From F1-60-MAGs104 sp964355975 (GTDB lineage: Bacteria; Planctomycetota; Phycisphaerae; Phycisphaerales; SM1A02), in assembly GCA_964355975.1 (NCBI GenBank), contig CAYHFW010000010.1:11812-75811 (forward strand): a DNA stretch of 64,000 nucleotides, read 5' to 3'. The translations under genes and the position numbers were made by a program. Shown in pieces: positions 1 to 8,564 of the stretch (the stretch's first letter is position 1; each line of letters begins with the position of its first letter). Under the pieces are notes generated by a model. The model searched no databases. It had not been told where the DNA came from and was given only the letters and a program-made list of their open reading frames with translations.

Positions 1-597
1 GATTGCTGCATAGCGCGCCGTTTGTGCCTTGCGCTGTGCCGCGGCGTAGGCAGGGGCCCACTGTTGATAGTCGCCGAGCACGCTCTTGGATTGCAAGAAT
101 GCCGAGCGAAGCGCGACCTGTGCGAAGCGTTGGTTCTGTGAGGCCCACGACGACTGAGCTTGCGTCGTCGTTGCAGAAACCTCGCGCGTCAACAAGTCGA
201 GGTCTTGAGTCGATGCAACTGGCGTTCCTTTGAGTTGCTCTTGCTGCAGAGTTGTCTGATAGGCCGCGAGAAAACTCGTGCCTGGTGGCACACTCTTCGT
301 GGCGGACGAATAGGCCTTCCATCCATCGGTGAGACCCTTCTCTTTGATGAAGGCATCCATTGCGTTGATGCGGTCTTCAGAGTTGGTGCGCACATCACCG
401 AGCGAATCGATCATCGAGTGCAGGGCGTTCAACTCAACGGTCAGATGTCCCAGCGCCATGTTGATCTGTGGATCGGCTCCAGACGAATCTTGCGCAGACG
501 CGCTCGAAGGATCGGCAGGCGGAGTTTGGGCGAAAGTCGTGAGCGAAGAGAAGAGCGCGAGAGAACTCGCGACGGTGAGGATGCTCGGCACGTTCAT
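1..597 (-). CDS. Secreted hypothetical protein, 3' end cut off by the window
   Basis: I do not recognise the family. An open frame with ATG at 595-597 runs leftward off the window edge with no stop, giving 199 codons. The first 24 or so residues form a signal peptide (short N-region, hydrophobic LTVASSLALFSSLTTFA, then AQTPP), so the product is exported. The mature part starts with a Ser/Ala/Asp-rich stretch and continues as a mostly helical, Gln/Ala/Ser-rich sequence without cysteines. It is divergent from the TIM-barrel gene, with about 65 bp between the starts. Function is unknown, and the true length cannot be given from this window. Confidence 0.7.
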   Translation of the reverse strand, partial: MNVPSILTVASSLALFSSLTTFAQTPPADPSSASAQDSSGADPQINMALGHLTVELNALHSMIDSLGDVRTNSEDRINAMDAFIKEKGLTDGWKAYSSATKSVPPGTSFLAAYQTTLQQEQLKGTPVASTQDLDLLTREVSATTTQAQSSWASQNQRFAQVALRSAFLQSKSVLGDYQQWAPAYAAAQRKAQTARYAAI

Positions 598-662
598 CAC
601 CGCATCGTAGCGATTCACGCGGGAATTTCTTGCGAGACATCGTCTTGGATAGGCTCTTTGAG

Positions 663-1616
663 ATGGATGATGCGCACACGAGACGGAGCATGCTTCGGGC
701 GGTGGCTCGCGTCGCCGTCGGCGCCGCAGCCGCGGCGGCGATCGTTCCAACTGTTGCAATTGCCCAGTCAGAGGTTGCTCCCGCGAAGCCAGCGAACGCT
801 GCAGCTGTGCGCAACCGGATCAGCGTTGCGCAGTGGTCGCTTCACAAGATGTTGAAGGCGGGGACTCTCGCGCCACTGGACTTTCCGCAGTTCGTTCAAA
901 CAACATTTGGCATCGCGGGAGTCGAGTACGTGAGCACGTTTTACAGAGCGATGGCTGCGGATGGCAGTTGGGTGAGCGACCTGCGCAATCGTGCCAACGC
1001 GGCGGGGGTTTCGAGTTTGCTGATCATGTGTGATGGCGAGGGGGACCTCGGTGATCCCGACACAAACGCGCGCCGCGCTGCGGTCGAGGCGCATCGCCGA
1101 TGGTTGGATGCAGCCGCGGCACTTGGATGCCATTCAATTCGTGTGAATGCGCGCAGTGTGGGTACGGCTGATGAGCAGCGCGCGCGGTGCGCTGATGGAC
1201 TTGCGCAACTGAGCGCGCTCGCATTGCCAATGAAACTCAATGTGCTTGTCGAGAACCATGGCGGCCGCTCGTGCGATGGTGAATGGGTGGCGAGCGTGAT
1301 TCGCCAGGTCGGCGCGACGAATTGCGGATCGTTGCCTGACTTTGGAAACTTTCTGTGTGAGGATGGAACGATGGCAGATCGGTACGCGGGGGTCGCGGCA
1401 ATGATGCCATTCGCGCGCGCCGTGAGCGCCAAGAGTTACGACTTCAATGCGGAGGGATTTGAGACCGCAACGGATTACCCCAAAATGATGGGTGTTGTTC
1501 GAAGTGCTCGTTACGCGGGATGGATCGGCGTCGAGTACGAGGGGAAGCGGCTCTGCGAAGTGGACGGCACAAAGGCGACGCGCGATCTCTTGCTCAAACT
1601 CGATTGCACGTTGTGA
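663..1616 (+). CDS. Tat-exported sugar phosphate isomerase/epimerase-like TIM-barrel protein
   Basis: Predicted 317 aa. The N-terminus has a twin-arginine signal (TRRSMLRAV at residues 6-14, then an Ala-rich hydrophobic stretch to about residue 34), so folded export is likely. The remainder fits the AP-endonuclease-2/xylose-isomerase-like TIM barrel: ENH at 197-199, PDFGN near 225-229 and VEYEG near 290-294 correspond to the metal-ligand strands of this family. K257 sits where a His ligand is often found, so metal binding may be altered. An upstream in-frame start at 630 would add 11 residues; ATG 663 gives the better Tat signal. It lies just before tdh-kbl in the same direction. The substrate is unknown. 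Confidence 0.75.
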   Translation: MDDAHTRRSMLRAVARVAVGAAAAAAIVPTVAIAQSEVAPAKPANAAAVRNRISVAQWSLHKMLKAGTLAPLDFPQFVQTTFGIAGVEYVSTFYRAMAADGSWVSDLRNRANAAGVSSLLIMCDGEGDLGDPDTNARRAAVEAHRRWLDAAAALGCHSIRVNARSVGTADEQRARCADGLAQLSALALPMKLNVLVENHGGRSCDGEWVASVIRQVGATNCGSLPDFGNFLCEDGTMADRYAGVAAMMPFARAVSAKSYDFNAEGFETATDYPKMMGVVRSARYAGWIGVEYEGKRLCEVDGTKATRDLLLKLDCTL

Positions 1617-1658
1617 TCGTTGGAGGCGATCCGCGTGGGGCTGTACCTTGCTCGATCT

Positions 1659-2795
1659 ATGAATTCTTCTTCGATGTCGCATTCCAAGCCCGCCCATCCA
1701 ACAGGTCAGCAGCGCGACGCTGCAATTCTCGTCACCGGTGCGGGCGGAGAGATGGGACATGGTCTTCTCTCAGCACTTTGGTCGGCCGAGGGACGGCGCG
1801 CGGTCATCATCGCGCTCGATGTTCGTGAACTTGCCCCAGAGATTCGCGCGCACTGCGATCACTCGTTCGTGGGAGACATTTGCGACCACGCGTTGCTTGA
1901 GCGATTGCTCGCGATGTACGAGATCACCGAGATCTATCACTTGGCTGCGCTGCTCTCGACGCGGGGCGAGTTTGCCCCAGAAACTGCCCATCAAGTGAAT
2001 GTTGGCGGCACGTTGAACCTGCTGCATCTTGCGGCAGAACAGGCGCGGTCGCATGGTCGAACGGTCAAGTTCTTTTTTCCAAGTTCAATCGCTGTCTACG
2101 GCATGCCCGACCTCGCGACGAAGCGCGCGGCAGGAGTGGTGAGCGAAGATCAGTACTGCGAGCCGCACACGATGTACGGGTGCAACAAACTTGCAGGTGA
2201 GCACCTCGGTCGGTACTACGCAGATCACTACAGAAAACTCGCGAAGGATCGCATCGCGCATCCGATCGACTTTCGGTCGATTCGCTTTCCAGGAATCATT
2301 TCTGCTGAGACGATGCCCTCTGGAGGCACAAGCGACTATGGTCCCGAGATGATTCATGCGGGTGCGGCAGGGCGCGCCTATTGCTGCTTCGTGCGACCAG
2401 ACTCGCGCATTCCATTCATGACGATGCCCGAGGCGATTGATTCGACGGTTCGACTGATGAACGCGCCGAAGGCTGCACTGCAGAGGTCGGTCTACAACGT
2501 CGCGAGTTTTTCACCGAGCGCCGAGGAGTTCGCGACAATCGTTCGTCGCGCCTTCCCAGCCTCGCAGATTTCATTCGAGCCCGATCTTGGACGGCAGTCG
2601 ATTATTGACTCGTGGCCAGAGTCATGCGACGATTCTGCGGCGCGGTCGCAGTGGGGGTGGACTCCGAAGCACACGCTCGCCACCGCGATGAGCGACTACC
2701 TCTTGCCACGCATTTCGAGTCGTTATTCGCAGGGAAAAACAGACGCGAGCGCGTGCGCGAACAGTGCGGGCGTTCACCCTATCCTCTCGAAATGA
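1659..2795 (+). CDS. tdh: L-threonine 3-dehydrogenase, SDR (epimerase-like) type
   Basis: Oxidises L-threonine to 2-amino-3-ketobutyrate with NAD+ in the cytoplasm. It is the short-chain (UDP-galactose-epimerase-like) form, not the zinc MDR form. Visible features in 378 aa: Rossmann motif VTGAGGEMG at 25-33, catalytic Tyr173 and Lys177 in MYGCNKLAGE, and the family-typical RFPGIIS and SGGTSDYGPEM segments that shape the threonine pocket. The next gene, kbl, starts inside its stop codon (ATGA overlap), and kbl encodes the next enzyme of the pathway, which makes the assignment firm. The start was placed at ATG 1659; an in-frame codon at 1620 would add 13 unlikely residues. Confidence 0.9.
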   Translation: MNSSSMSHSKPAHPTGQQRDAAILVTGAGGEMGHGLLSALWSAEGRRAVIIALDVRELAPEIRAHCDHSFVGDICDHALLERLLAMYEITEIYHLAALLSTRGEFAPETAHQVNVGGTLNLLHLAAEQARSHGRTVKFFFPSSIAVYGMPDLATKRAAGVVSEDQYCEPHTMYGCNKLAGEHLGRYYADHYRKLAKDRIAHPIDFRSIRFPGIISAETMPSGGTSDYGPEMIHAGAAGRAYCCFVRPDSRIPFMTMPEAIDSTVRLMNAPKAALQRSVYNVASFSPSAEEFATIVRRAFPASQISFEPDLGRQSIIDSWPESCDDSAARSQWGWTPKHTLATAMSDYLLPRISSRYSQGKTDASACANSAGVHPILSK

Positions 2796-4006
2796 CCACG
2801 ATCGCGCCACCGAGTTTTCCAACACGCACACAACAGATTCTTGAGTCGCTGCAGCAGAGTGGACAACTCAAACAATTGCAGATGATTGAGGGACCGATGG
2901 ATGCGACAGTTCGCATCCGTGGTCGCGGCGAAGTCGTCTGCCTCTGCTCGAACAATTATCTTGGGCTCGCAAATCACCCCGAGGTTGTCGAAGCCGCGCA
3001 CGAGGGATTGCGCAAGTACGGGGCGGGGACTGCAAGCGTGCGGTTCATCTGCGGAACATTCGATTGCCACGAGCGGCTCGAGTCGCGCATCGCAAGTTTT
3101 TACGGCGTTGAGGCGGCGTACACATTTACAAGTTGTTGGAATGCGAATGAGGCGATCTTTCCGACGCTCTGTGAGCCTGGGGACATGATCATCTCTGACG
3201 AGTTCAACCACGCATCAATCATTGACGGCATTCGACTCGCGGTCTCGATCAAGAAGGGACTCTTGCGCGGCGTCTATAAACACAACGATCTCTCCTCGCT
3301 GCGCGCCAAGCTCGCTGCAGCCCGCGCAGACTCAGAAGTCACCGGAACGATTTGGGTTGTGACCGACGGCGTGTTTTCGATGGAAGGCGATATCGCAGAC
3401 CTGCCGGGAATTCGCCTGCTCTGCGACGAATTCGGCGCGCTGCTCGTCGTCGATGATTCGCACGGCACCGGCGTGATGGGAGCCTCTGGGCGTGGCACCC
3501 ACGAGCACTGGGGAATGGCCGCCACCAAGATCGATTACTTCACAGGCACACTTGGAAAGGCGCTCGGCGGCGCGGCGGGCGGATACATCGCTGGATCGCG
3601 CGCAGCCATCGACCTCTTGGTGCAACGGGGACGACCCACACTCTTTTCGAACGCATTGCCATGCACCGTCGCATGCAGTGCCGACAAGGCGATCGAAGTG
3701 CTCATGCGTGAACCGCAACGCGTCAAGAAGTTGCGCGCGAACGTCGAGTATGCGCGCGCGGGTATCGAGTCGACCGGATTCTCGGTGCTCAAGAGCCCAA
3801 CGGCGATCTGTCCAATCATTGTGCATGACACAGCCAAGGCGATCGCGATGAGTCGGCAGTTGCTTGATTCGGGCGTCTTCGTGATCGGATTTGGGTATCC
3901 CGTCGTGCCTGAAGGACACGCACGCCTGCGCGTGCAGATCTCAGCGGCGCACGAAACGCACCACCTCGACGCGCTCACGGCCGCCCTCAAGAAACTCAAG
4001 GGGTGA
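2792..4006 (+). CDS. kbl: Glycine C-acetyltransferase (2-amino-3-ketobutyrate CoA ligase)
   Basis: PLP enzyme that cleaves 2-amino-3-ketobutyrate with CoA to glycine and acetyl-CoA, the second step of threonine catabolism after tdh. It has 404 aa, the usual length of alpha-oxoamine synthases. Visible motifs: SNNYLGLA at 53-60, the ICGTFDCHERLE substrate-loop region at 86-97, DDSHGTG at 221-227 for PLP contact, and TGTLGKALGG with the PLP lysine at about K256. The ATG at 2792 overlaps the tdh stop, indicating translational coupling. The close relatives 8-amino-7-oxononanoate synthase (BioF) and ALA synthase are less likely because of the tdh partner. Confidence 0.93.
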   Translation: MTTIAPPSFPTRTQQILESLQQSGQLKQLQMIEGPMDATVRIRGRGEVVCLCSNNYLGLANHPEVVEAAHEGLRKYGAGTASVRFICGTFDCHERLESRIASFYGVEAAYTFTSCWNANEAIFPTLCEPGDMIISDEFNHASIIDGIRLAVSIKKGLLRGVYKHNDLSSLRAKLAAARADSEVTGTIWVVTDGVFSMEGDIADLPGIRLLCDEFGALLVVDDSHGTGVMGASGRGTHEHWGMAATKIDYFTGTLGKALGGAAGGYIAGSRAAIDLLVQRGRPTLFSNALPCTVACSADKAIEVLMREPQRVKKLRANVEYARAGIESTGFSVLKSPTAICPIIVHDTAKAIAMSRQLLDSGVFVIGFGYPVVPEGHARLRVQISAAHETHHLDALTAALKKLKG

Positions 4007-4058
4007 GCATCGATCGTTTGGGCGCAGAGGTTTCTTCTGCCCGATGTAGGCTCGTTGC

Positions 4059-5477
4059 GTGATCGTTCGCCGTGTCAATGAGCCCATCATTTCGCAGTGC
4101 GCCTATTTCATAGCGTGTCCGCGCACGCGCCAAGCAATACTGATTGATCCTGTGCGCGATCCAGGGCGGTATGAGGCGGTTGCGAAAGAACTTGGAATCA
4201 CGTTGATGGCGGTGCTTGAGACGCACGCTCCGTCGGACTATCTCTCTGGCGTCTGTGAGATGCTGAGCGCACACTCGGTGAATGCGTATCTCTCGGGTGA
4301 GACAGCGCCGCCGGAGTGGTACGCACGCGACAGCAATCGGTGGAAGGGGCGGGTGACCTTCTTGAAGGACGGCGACTCGTTTTCAATTGGCGACCTGCGC
4401 GCGCGGACTCTGTTGACGCCAGGCCATGCTGCGGGGGCGCTGAGCATCGAAGTGGAACATGCTCCAAGTGGGGTGCGTGTCTTGCTGACGGGCGATGCAC
4501 TCTTGACTGGGGGAGCTGGACGGACGACGGCTGGCGAAACACAGGTGCTGCAGGAGTCGCTTCGCAAACTCTCGCGGTTGCCAGACGAGACGATTGTGCT
4601 CGCGGGGCATACTGGCGGAAGTGCGTGCGGTCGTGCGATCAACTTTCCGGGTGAGACAACGCTGGGAATCGAGCGGCGGTTGAACAAAGTGCTCAAGGCG
4701 CTCGAATCAGATGAGGATTTCATCGCCGCGACGTGCGAGAGTCAGCCAGAACGCCCCGCCTACTTTTCGCGCGTTGAAGCGTTGAATCACCACGGACACC
4801 TCGCGCTGCTTCGAGAACTTCCGGCGACCAAAGAACTCACTGGCGATCAGTTCTTGCAATTGGTTTCGTTTCCCAAGACGGTCGTCATCGACACGCGCTC
4901 GTGGAATCGGTTTACGCTCGATGGGTGTGACGGAGCGCTGCACGCCCCATTTGATCAGCAGTTCGCGCCACTCGTTGCCGCTGCGGTGAGCGCAGACGAA
5001 CGGGTCGTCTGCATTTGTGAGCGCGCCACAATTGCAGAAATTACGCGCATCTTGCATCTCATCGGCATCGACCGAATTGATGGATGGATCTCTTCGAGCG
5101 ACTACGCCCATCTCGACCACGAGATTCTGAGTCTTGGTGAAGTGGATGACATCTCGCAGCATGCCGCGCACAAGCTCTACACAGCTGGCGCATGTCTCAT
5201 GCTCGATGTTCGCACAGTCGCAGAGTGGTTGCGCGGCCGCATCGCAGGGGCACGGTTGATGACAATGTCACAACTCGCAGAGCAGGCGCATGAACTTCCA
5301 CGCGATCGACAAGTCATCGTCTACTGCAAGATGGGCGGGCGAAGTGCACGCGCCTGCGCTTTTCTGCGTCGACGGGGAATTCGATGTTCGACTCTGCTCG
5401 GGGGATACTGGCCGTGGGTTGGGCGTGGTTTTCCCGTCGAGGGAGTCGCTCAGCCAGTGACTGAGAGCGTGGGTTGA
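4059..5477 (+). CDS. Persulfide dioxygenase-like MBL domain fused to two rhodanese domains
   Basis: Predicted 472 aa from a GTG start, probably cytoplasmic sulfane-sulfur oxidation or transfer. Residues 1-240 are a metallo-beta-lactamase fold of the ETHE1 type. H56 (THAPSDY), H123 (TPGH) and D146 (TGDALL), which match the three Fe ligands of ETHE1-type enzymes, are present, and R155 is kept. The second and third His of the usual THxHxDH are Pro58 and Tyr61, so a dinuclear hydrolase site is excluded. Two rhodanese domains follow (about 265-360 and 375-460). The last carries the active loop CKMGGRS with C423; the first is weaker, with VVCICERAT. The 3' end overlaps mrp by 28 bp on the other strand. 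Confidence 0.8.
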   Translation: MIVRRVNEPIISQCAYFIACPRTRQAILIDPVRDPGRYEAVAKELGITLMAVLETHAPSDYLSGVCEMLSAHSVNAYLSGETAPPEWYARDSNRWKGRVTFLKDGDSFSIGDLRARTLLTPGHAAGALSIEVEHAPSGVRVLLTGDALLTGGAGRTTAGETQVLQESLRKLSRLPDETIVLAGHTGGSACGRAINFPGETTLGIERRLNKVLKALESDEDFIAATCESQPERPAYFSRVEALNHHGHLALLRELPATKELTGDQFLQLVSFPKTVVIDTRSWNRFTLDGCDGALHAPFDQQFAPLVAAAVSADERVVCICERATIAEITRILHLIGIDRIDGWISSSDYAHLDHEILSLGEVDDISQHAAHKLYTAGACLMLDVRTVAEWLRGRIAGARLMTMSQLAEQAHELPRDRQVIVYCKMGGRSARACAFLRRRGIRCSTLLGGYWPWVGRGFPVEGVAQPVTESVG

Positions 5478-6547
5478 AGCAATCCGCCCTGCACTGACAT
5501 GATTGAAATCTGACTCGCGATTCGTTGGCACACGCCGTCGAGATCTGCTGCAAGTGTCTCGTTTGCGGTCCAATTCTTGAGGGGAGTTCCTGCGTCGCTG
5601 TTGCGTCGAAGATCCATGTGAATGGGAATCGCCCCAAGAAACGGAAGTTGCATCGTGTTGGCCATGATCTCAGCGCCACCTCGCCCGAACAGGTCGTACG
5701 TCTTGCCGTCGTCGCCAATGAAGTACGACATGTTTTCGACGACGCCGAGCACAGGAACGCCGAGTTGTTGAAACATGCGCACTGCGCGGCGCGCGTCATC
5801 TTGCGCGACACGCTGCGGCGTGCAGACGATGACTGCGCCGGTGAGTGGCAAAAGTTGCGCGAGCGTGAGCGGAACATCACCCGTTCCTGGTGGCAGGTCG
5901 ACGATGAGATAGTCGAGCGCTCCCCACTCTGTTTGCAGCGCGAGTTGTTTGAACGCTCCATGCGCCATCGGGCCGCGCCAAATCAGCGCCTTCTCTGGAT
6001 CGACGAGCTTGCCAATGGTGATCGCGCGAATTCCATGCACCTCGAACGGCAGCAGCATTTCATCGCGAATGGCGCCAGTGAGTTCTTGGAGGCCGAGCAT
6101 CGTGGGGGCGCTGGGTCCGTAGATGTCGCCATCGAGCAGTCCGACGCGCGCACCGAATCGTGCGAGCCCAACCGCAAGGTTGATGCTGACGGTGCTCTTG
6201 CCGACTCCGCCCTTGCCTGCGCCAACGGCGATGATGTGTTTCACGTTGGGAAGGGGATTGCTCGCATGCTTCGATGCCGCGGCGCGCACTTGTGCCGTGA
6301 ATTCAACGACAACTTGTGGAAGAGCCGCGCCAGCTGCTGTGGCGCGTGCGCGAATCGCAGCTTCGATGTCGGTGCGAATCTTGTCTTTCATCGGACAGGC
6401 AGGCGTCGTCAATTCGATTCCGACGGTCACTGCCGATCCATCGATGCGGACATCCTTGACCATGTTGAGTGTGACGAGGTCTTTGCCTAGGTCGGGGTCT
6501 TTGACGGTGCAGAGCGCTGCGTGAATGTCTTGGGAGGTCAGTGGCAT
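5450..6547 (-). CDS. mrp: Mrp/NBP35-family iron-sulfur carrier P-loop ATPase
   Basis: 365 aa. The N-terminal MIP18/DUF59 domain (about 1-85, with TTPACPMKDK) is followed by the deviant Walker A GKGGVGKST at 111-119 and the MinD-like ATPase domain. The family (Mrp/ApbC) loads or transfers Fe-S clusters in the cytoplasm. The C-terminal CxxC seen in many members is absent: the ENMSYF motif is followed by IGDDGKTYDLFG without cysteines, as in other Mrp proteins that lack it. ATG 6547 was chosen because the MIP18 domain begins there; a frame open to 6604 adds an atypical leader. It is divergent from the LTxxQ gene and convergent with the persulfide-dioxygenase-like gene. Confidence 0.92.
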   Translation of the reverse strand: MPLTSQDIHAALCTVKDPDLGKDLVTLNMVKDVRIDGSAVTVGIELTTPACPMKDKIRTDIEAAIRARATAAGAALPQVVVEFTAQVRAAASKHASNPLPNVKHIIAVGAGKGGVGKSTVSINLAVGLARFGARVGLLDGDIYGPSAPTMLGLQELTGAIRDEMLLPFEVHGIRAITIGKLVDPEKALIWRGPMAHGAFKQLALQTEWGALDYLIVDLPPGTGDVPLTLAQLLPLTGAVIVCTPQRVAQDDARRAVRMFQQLGVPVLGVVENMSYFIGDDGKTYDLFGRGGAEIMANTMQLPFLGAIPIHMDLRRNSDAGTPLKNWTANETLAADLDGVCQRIASQISIMSVQGGLLQPTLSVTG

Positions 6548-6618
6548 CGTGAAAAATGGTAGGGTAATTGCTGTCCCAACATTGCCACTGCGGGCAATTC
6601 CCACCGAAAGGAATACTC

Positions 6619-7512
6619 ATGGCTCAAAAAACAATTTTCAGTTCACTCTTCGCACTCGTCGCTGCGGTCGCTCTCGCAGGTCCAACGCCGGTGGCATTCT
6701 CTGCCATCGATGATGAACCGATGACTGCGCCCGATGGGACGGTCTCCCCTCCACCCGCTCCACCTTCCGCACCCCCAAGTGGAAAGCGACCGCCGCGGTC
6801 TGGCGCCAAGCCAGGATCAGGTGGTGTGCTCGCGGGACCAGAAGTTCCGCCAGAAGCTGGCGAGGGAAACGGCGCATTCGGTGGCGCCGATGGAAAGAAG
6901 GGACGAGGGCCAGGTGCAGGCGGCGGTCCAATGATGGAAGTTCGCTTGTTCATGGGTGCGCTTGCATCGATCGACACGCAACTGACCGATGAGCAACGCA
7001 CCAAGATTGAGGCCGTGCGCAGCGACATCGAAGCGAAGATGAAGGCTTGGAAAGAAGCCAATGGCGAGGCACTGCGAGTGCTTGAAGAGAAGATGCGCGG
7101 CACGCGCGGCAAGGATCGACCGGGCGGGCAAGGCAAGGATGGCAATCCTGCAGGCGGACCACCACAGGGTCCGCCACCGCAGGGTCCGCCACCGCAGGGT
7201 GGACCACCGCAGGGTGGCGGCAAGCCCGACAAGGCGACGGTGGAGCAGTTCGAAAAACTTCGCGAGACGATGCCAAAGATGGACGCCGCGCGCGATGAGA
7301 TCATGGCAATCTTGACTCCCGCGCAACAGGAGACGCTCAAGTCGAACATGGTTGGCATGCGCAAGGCGATGGAGAAGCGCGGTGACCGAGAAGGTCGCAA
7401 GGGCGGCAAGGATGGCAAGGACGGCAAGGGCGGTCCAAATGGAAATAGTGCCCCAGAAAAGGCACCTCCTCCAGCGGATCCACCGAAGGGTGATTACAAG
7501 TTTCCCCAGTAA
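6619..7512 (+). CDS. Secreted Pro/Gly-rich protein with two LTxxQ segments
   Basis: 297 aa with a signal peptide (about residues 1-29, ending near PVAFSA). The mature chain alternates low-complexity Pro/Gly/Lys tracts with two helical segments, LTDEQRTKIEAV and LTPAQQETLK, that resemble the LTxxQ motifs of periplasmic Spy/CpxP proteins. A Pro-Pro-Gln-Gly repeat is encoded by near-identical units at 7159-7215. The C-terminal part is Lys/Asp/Gly-rich. A good Shine-Dalgarno sequence (AAAGGA at 6607-6612) supports the ATG at 6619. A hairpin terminator follows the stop. A role in envelope stress or metal response is only an inference from LTxxQ. Confidence 0.75.
   Translation: MAQKTIFSSLFALVAAVALAGPTPVAFSAIDDEPMTAPDGTVSPPPAPPSAPPSGKRPPRSGAKPGSGGVLAGPEVPPEAGEGNGAFGGADGKKGRGPGAGGGPMMEVRLFMGALASIDTQLTDEQRTKIEAVRSDIEAKMKAWKEANGEALRVLEEKMRGTRGKDRPGGQGKDGNPAGGPPQGPPPQGPPPQGGPPQGGGKPDKATVEQFEKLRETMPKMDAARDEIMAILTPAQQETLKSNMVGMRKAMEKRGDREGRKGGKDGKDGKGGPNGNSAPEKAPPPADPPKGDYKFPQ
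7159..7215 (+). repeat. Short tandem repeat coding for Pro-Pro-Gln-Gly
   Basis: Near-identical units of CCACCGCAGGGTCCG / CCACCGCAGGGT are repeated about four times inside the LTxxQ-protein gene and encode a PPQGPPPQG tract. They could change length by slippage without leaving the frame when units of 12 or 15 bp are gained or lost. Confidence 0.8.
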
Positions 7513-7554
7513 CTCGATTCAAGTTTCTCAAGCGTTTTGAACACACGCCAACAC

Positions 7555-7588
7555 GCGCCCCATGAAAAACATGGCGGCGCTTTTTTTT
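7555..7588 (+). terminator. Rho-independent terminator after the LTxxQ gene
   Basis: A GC-rich inverted repeat (GCGCCCCATG / CATGGCGGCGC, loop of A residues) is followed by eight T at 7581-7588. It lies about 42 bp after the LTxxQ stop codon. The T run also contains the stop codon of the oppositely oriented pseudopilin gene (TAA on the minus strand, 7587-7589). Confidence 0.85.
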
Positions 7589-8564
7589 AGCCGCCGCCAG
7601 AAACAATGACGTCGTTGTAGGTCGTGTAAACGTCTGGTTTACGCGCGTCTGGCGAGGTGAACACAAACGCGGTGCTCGCGGTTGGACCATCATTGATCTT
7701 GGCGAAGAAGATGCCGTCGGGCCCCGGCGAGAAGAGAAAGTATTTGCCGCGGGGAGTGCCTGCGCGTGCGTCTGCAAGTGCGACGAACGTTCCGAATGCG
7801 GGATGGCGCAAGAGCTGCGCGAGATAGGAGCGCTGATCGATTGCAGATCCTGATCCAAAGACCCCAGAAGTCAGCTGATCGACACCGAGCTCGCCGAGCG
7901 CGGTTGAGTTGATGTAGGGCAGGAGGGGTTCGAGATAGAACTGTGGTTTGTCAGAGAGCGCTCCAGAGACGAGCCCGCCAATCCGTGCGGAGCGCAGGTA
8001 TCCAATGGGCTGCCCCCATGCGTCGACCAAATCTGGAAGGACAAGCTGCTCGCCGAGTTGTCCGGCCACGGGCTTGAGTTGATTGTCTTTGGGAGAGAAG
8101 AATGAGTCGTACTGCTTGCCTTCGACTCGGGGTCCCTTGCCGATGTCGATCGAATTGATCTTGATTCGGATTTGACCAGTCCCCGTCGTGCCAGTCGTGC
8201 CGAAGATGAACTCCGATCCGGGGGCGGTCGCGTAGTTGGGATCGTCGCTGCGGACTGCCCCACCCATCAGGTGCAGGAGTGCATTCTCAGTTCCGCTGAT
8301 GGGCGAATTGGCCGTTGCCGCGAGCATGTTTTCAGGAACGATTCCTGGGTAGTAACCAAACTGCGCCTGAAAGGTGTCGCATGCCTTCGCGAACTCATTC
8401 ATCGTGGACTGCGTCGCGGTGACGCGCGCTTTGGTCGAGACCTTGCCCAAGGCGGGCAGAAGGATGCCGATGAGCACGACGATGATGGCGATCGCAACGA
8501 GCAGTTCAACGAGGGTGAACGCGCGGAGCTGGGGGTGAAGCGTGGTGGGGGTCGCGGTTTTCAT
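7587..8564 (-). CDS. Type II secretion/type IV pilus pseudopilin-like protein
   Basis: 325 aa with a class III prepilin leader. The short charged leader ends at about A15, followed by FTLVELLVAIAIIVVLIGILLPAL, with the conserved Glu at +5 (E20). The peptidase site has Ala instead of the usual Gly at -1. The C-terminal domain is long and Gly/Asp-rich, of the major-pseudopilin kind common in planctomycetes, which carry many such orphan prepilins. Its ATG (8562-8564) overlaps the trmL stop (ATGA), so the two genes are co-transcribed. No secretion ATPase or other T2SS gene is in the window. DUF1559-type features were not recognised. Confidence 0.8.
   Translation of the reverse strand: MKTATPTTLHPQLRAFTLVELLVAIAIIVVLIGILLPALGKVSTKARVTATQSTMNEFAKACDTFQAQFGYYPGIVPENMLAATANSPISGTENALLHLMGGAVRSDDPNYATAPGSEFIFGTTGTTGTGQIRIKINSIDIGKGPRVEGKQYDSFFSPKDNQLKPVAGQLGEQLVLPDLVDAWGQPIGYLRSARIGGLVSGALSDKPQFYLEPLLPYINSTALGELGVDQLTSGVFGSGSAIDQRSYLAQLLRHPAFGTFVALADARAGTPRGKYFLFSPGPDGIFFAKINDGPTASTAFVFTSPDARKPDVYTTYNDVIVSGGG

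Noticed and set aside
160..855. 231-aa plus-strand frame across the window start
   Set aside because: It is antisense to the truncated secreted protein and the beginning of the TIM-barrel gene; Arg-rich composition and no domain.
5525..6490. 321-aa plus-strand frame
   Set aside because: Antisense to mrp; no recognisable motif, and Cys/Arg/His-rich composition typical of shadow frames.
6581..6598. ATTGCC...GGCAAT hairpin before the LTxxQ gene as an operator
   Set aside because: Short, six-pair stem with no second copy in the window; not enough to call a regulatory site.
7159..7215. Possible CRISPR or regulatory repeat
   Set aside because: It is in frame and codes for a Pro-Gln-Gly repeat; no spacers.
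6624..7427. 267-aa minus-strand frame
   Set aside because: Antisense to the LTxxQ protein; its Cys-Gly-Gly-Pro repeats are only the complement of the PPQG repeats.
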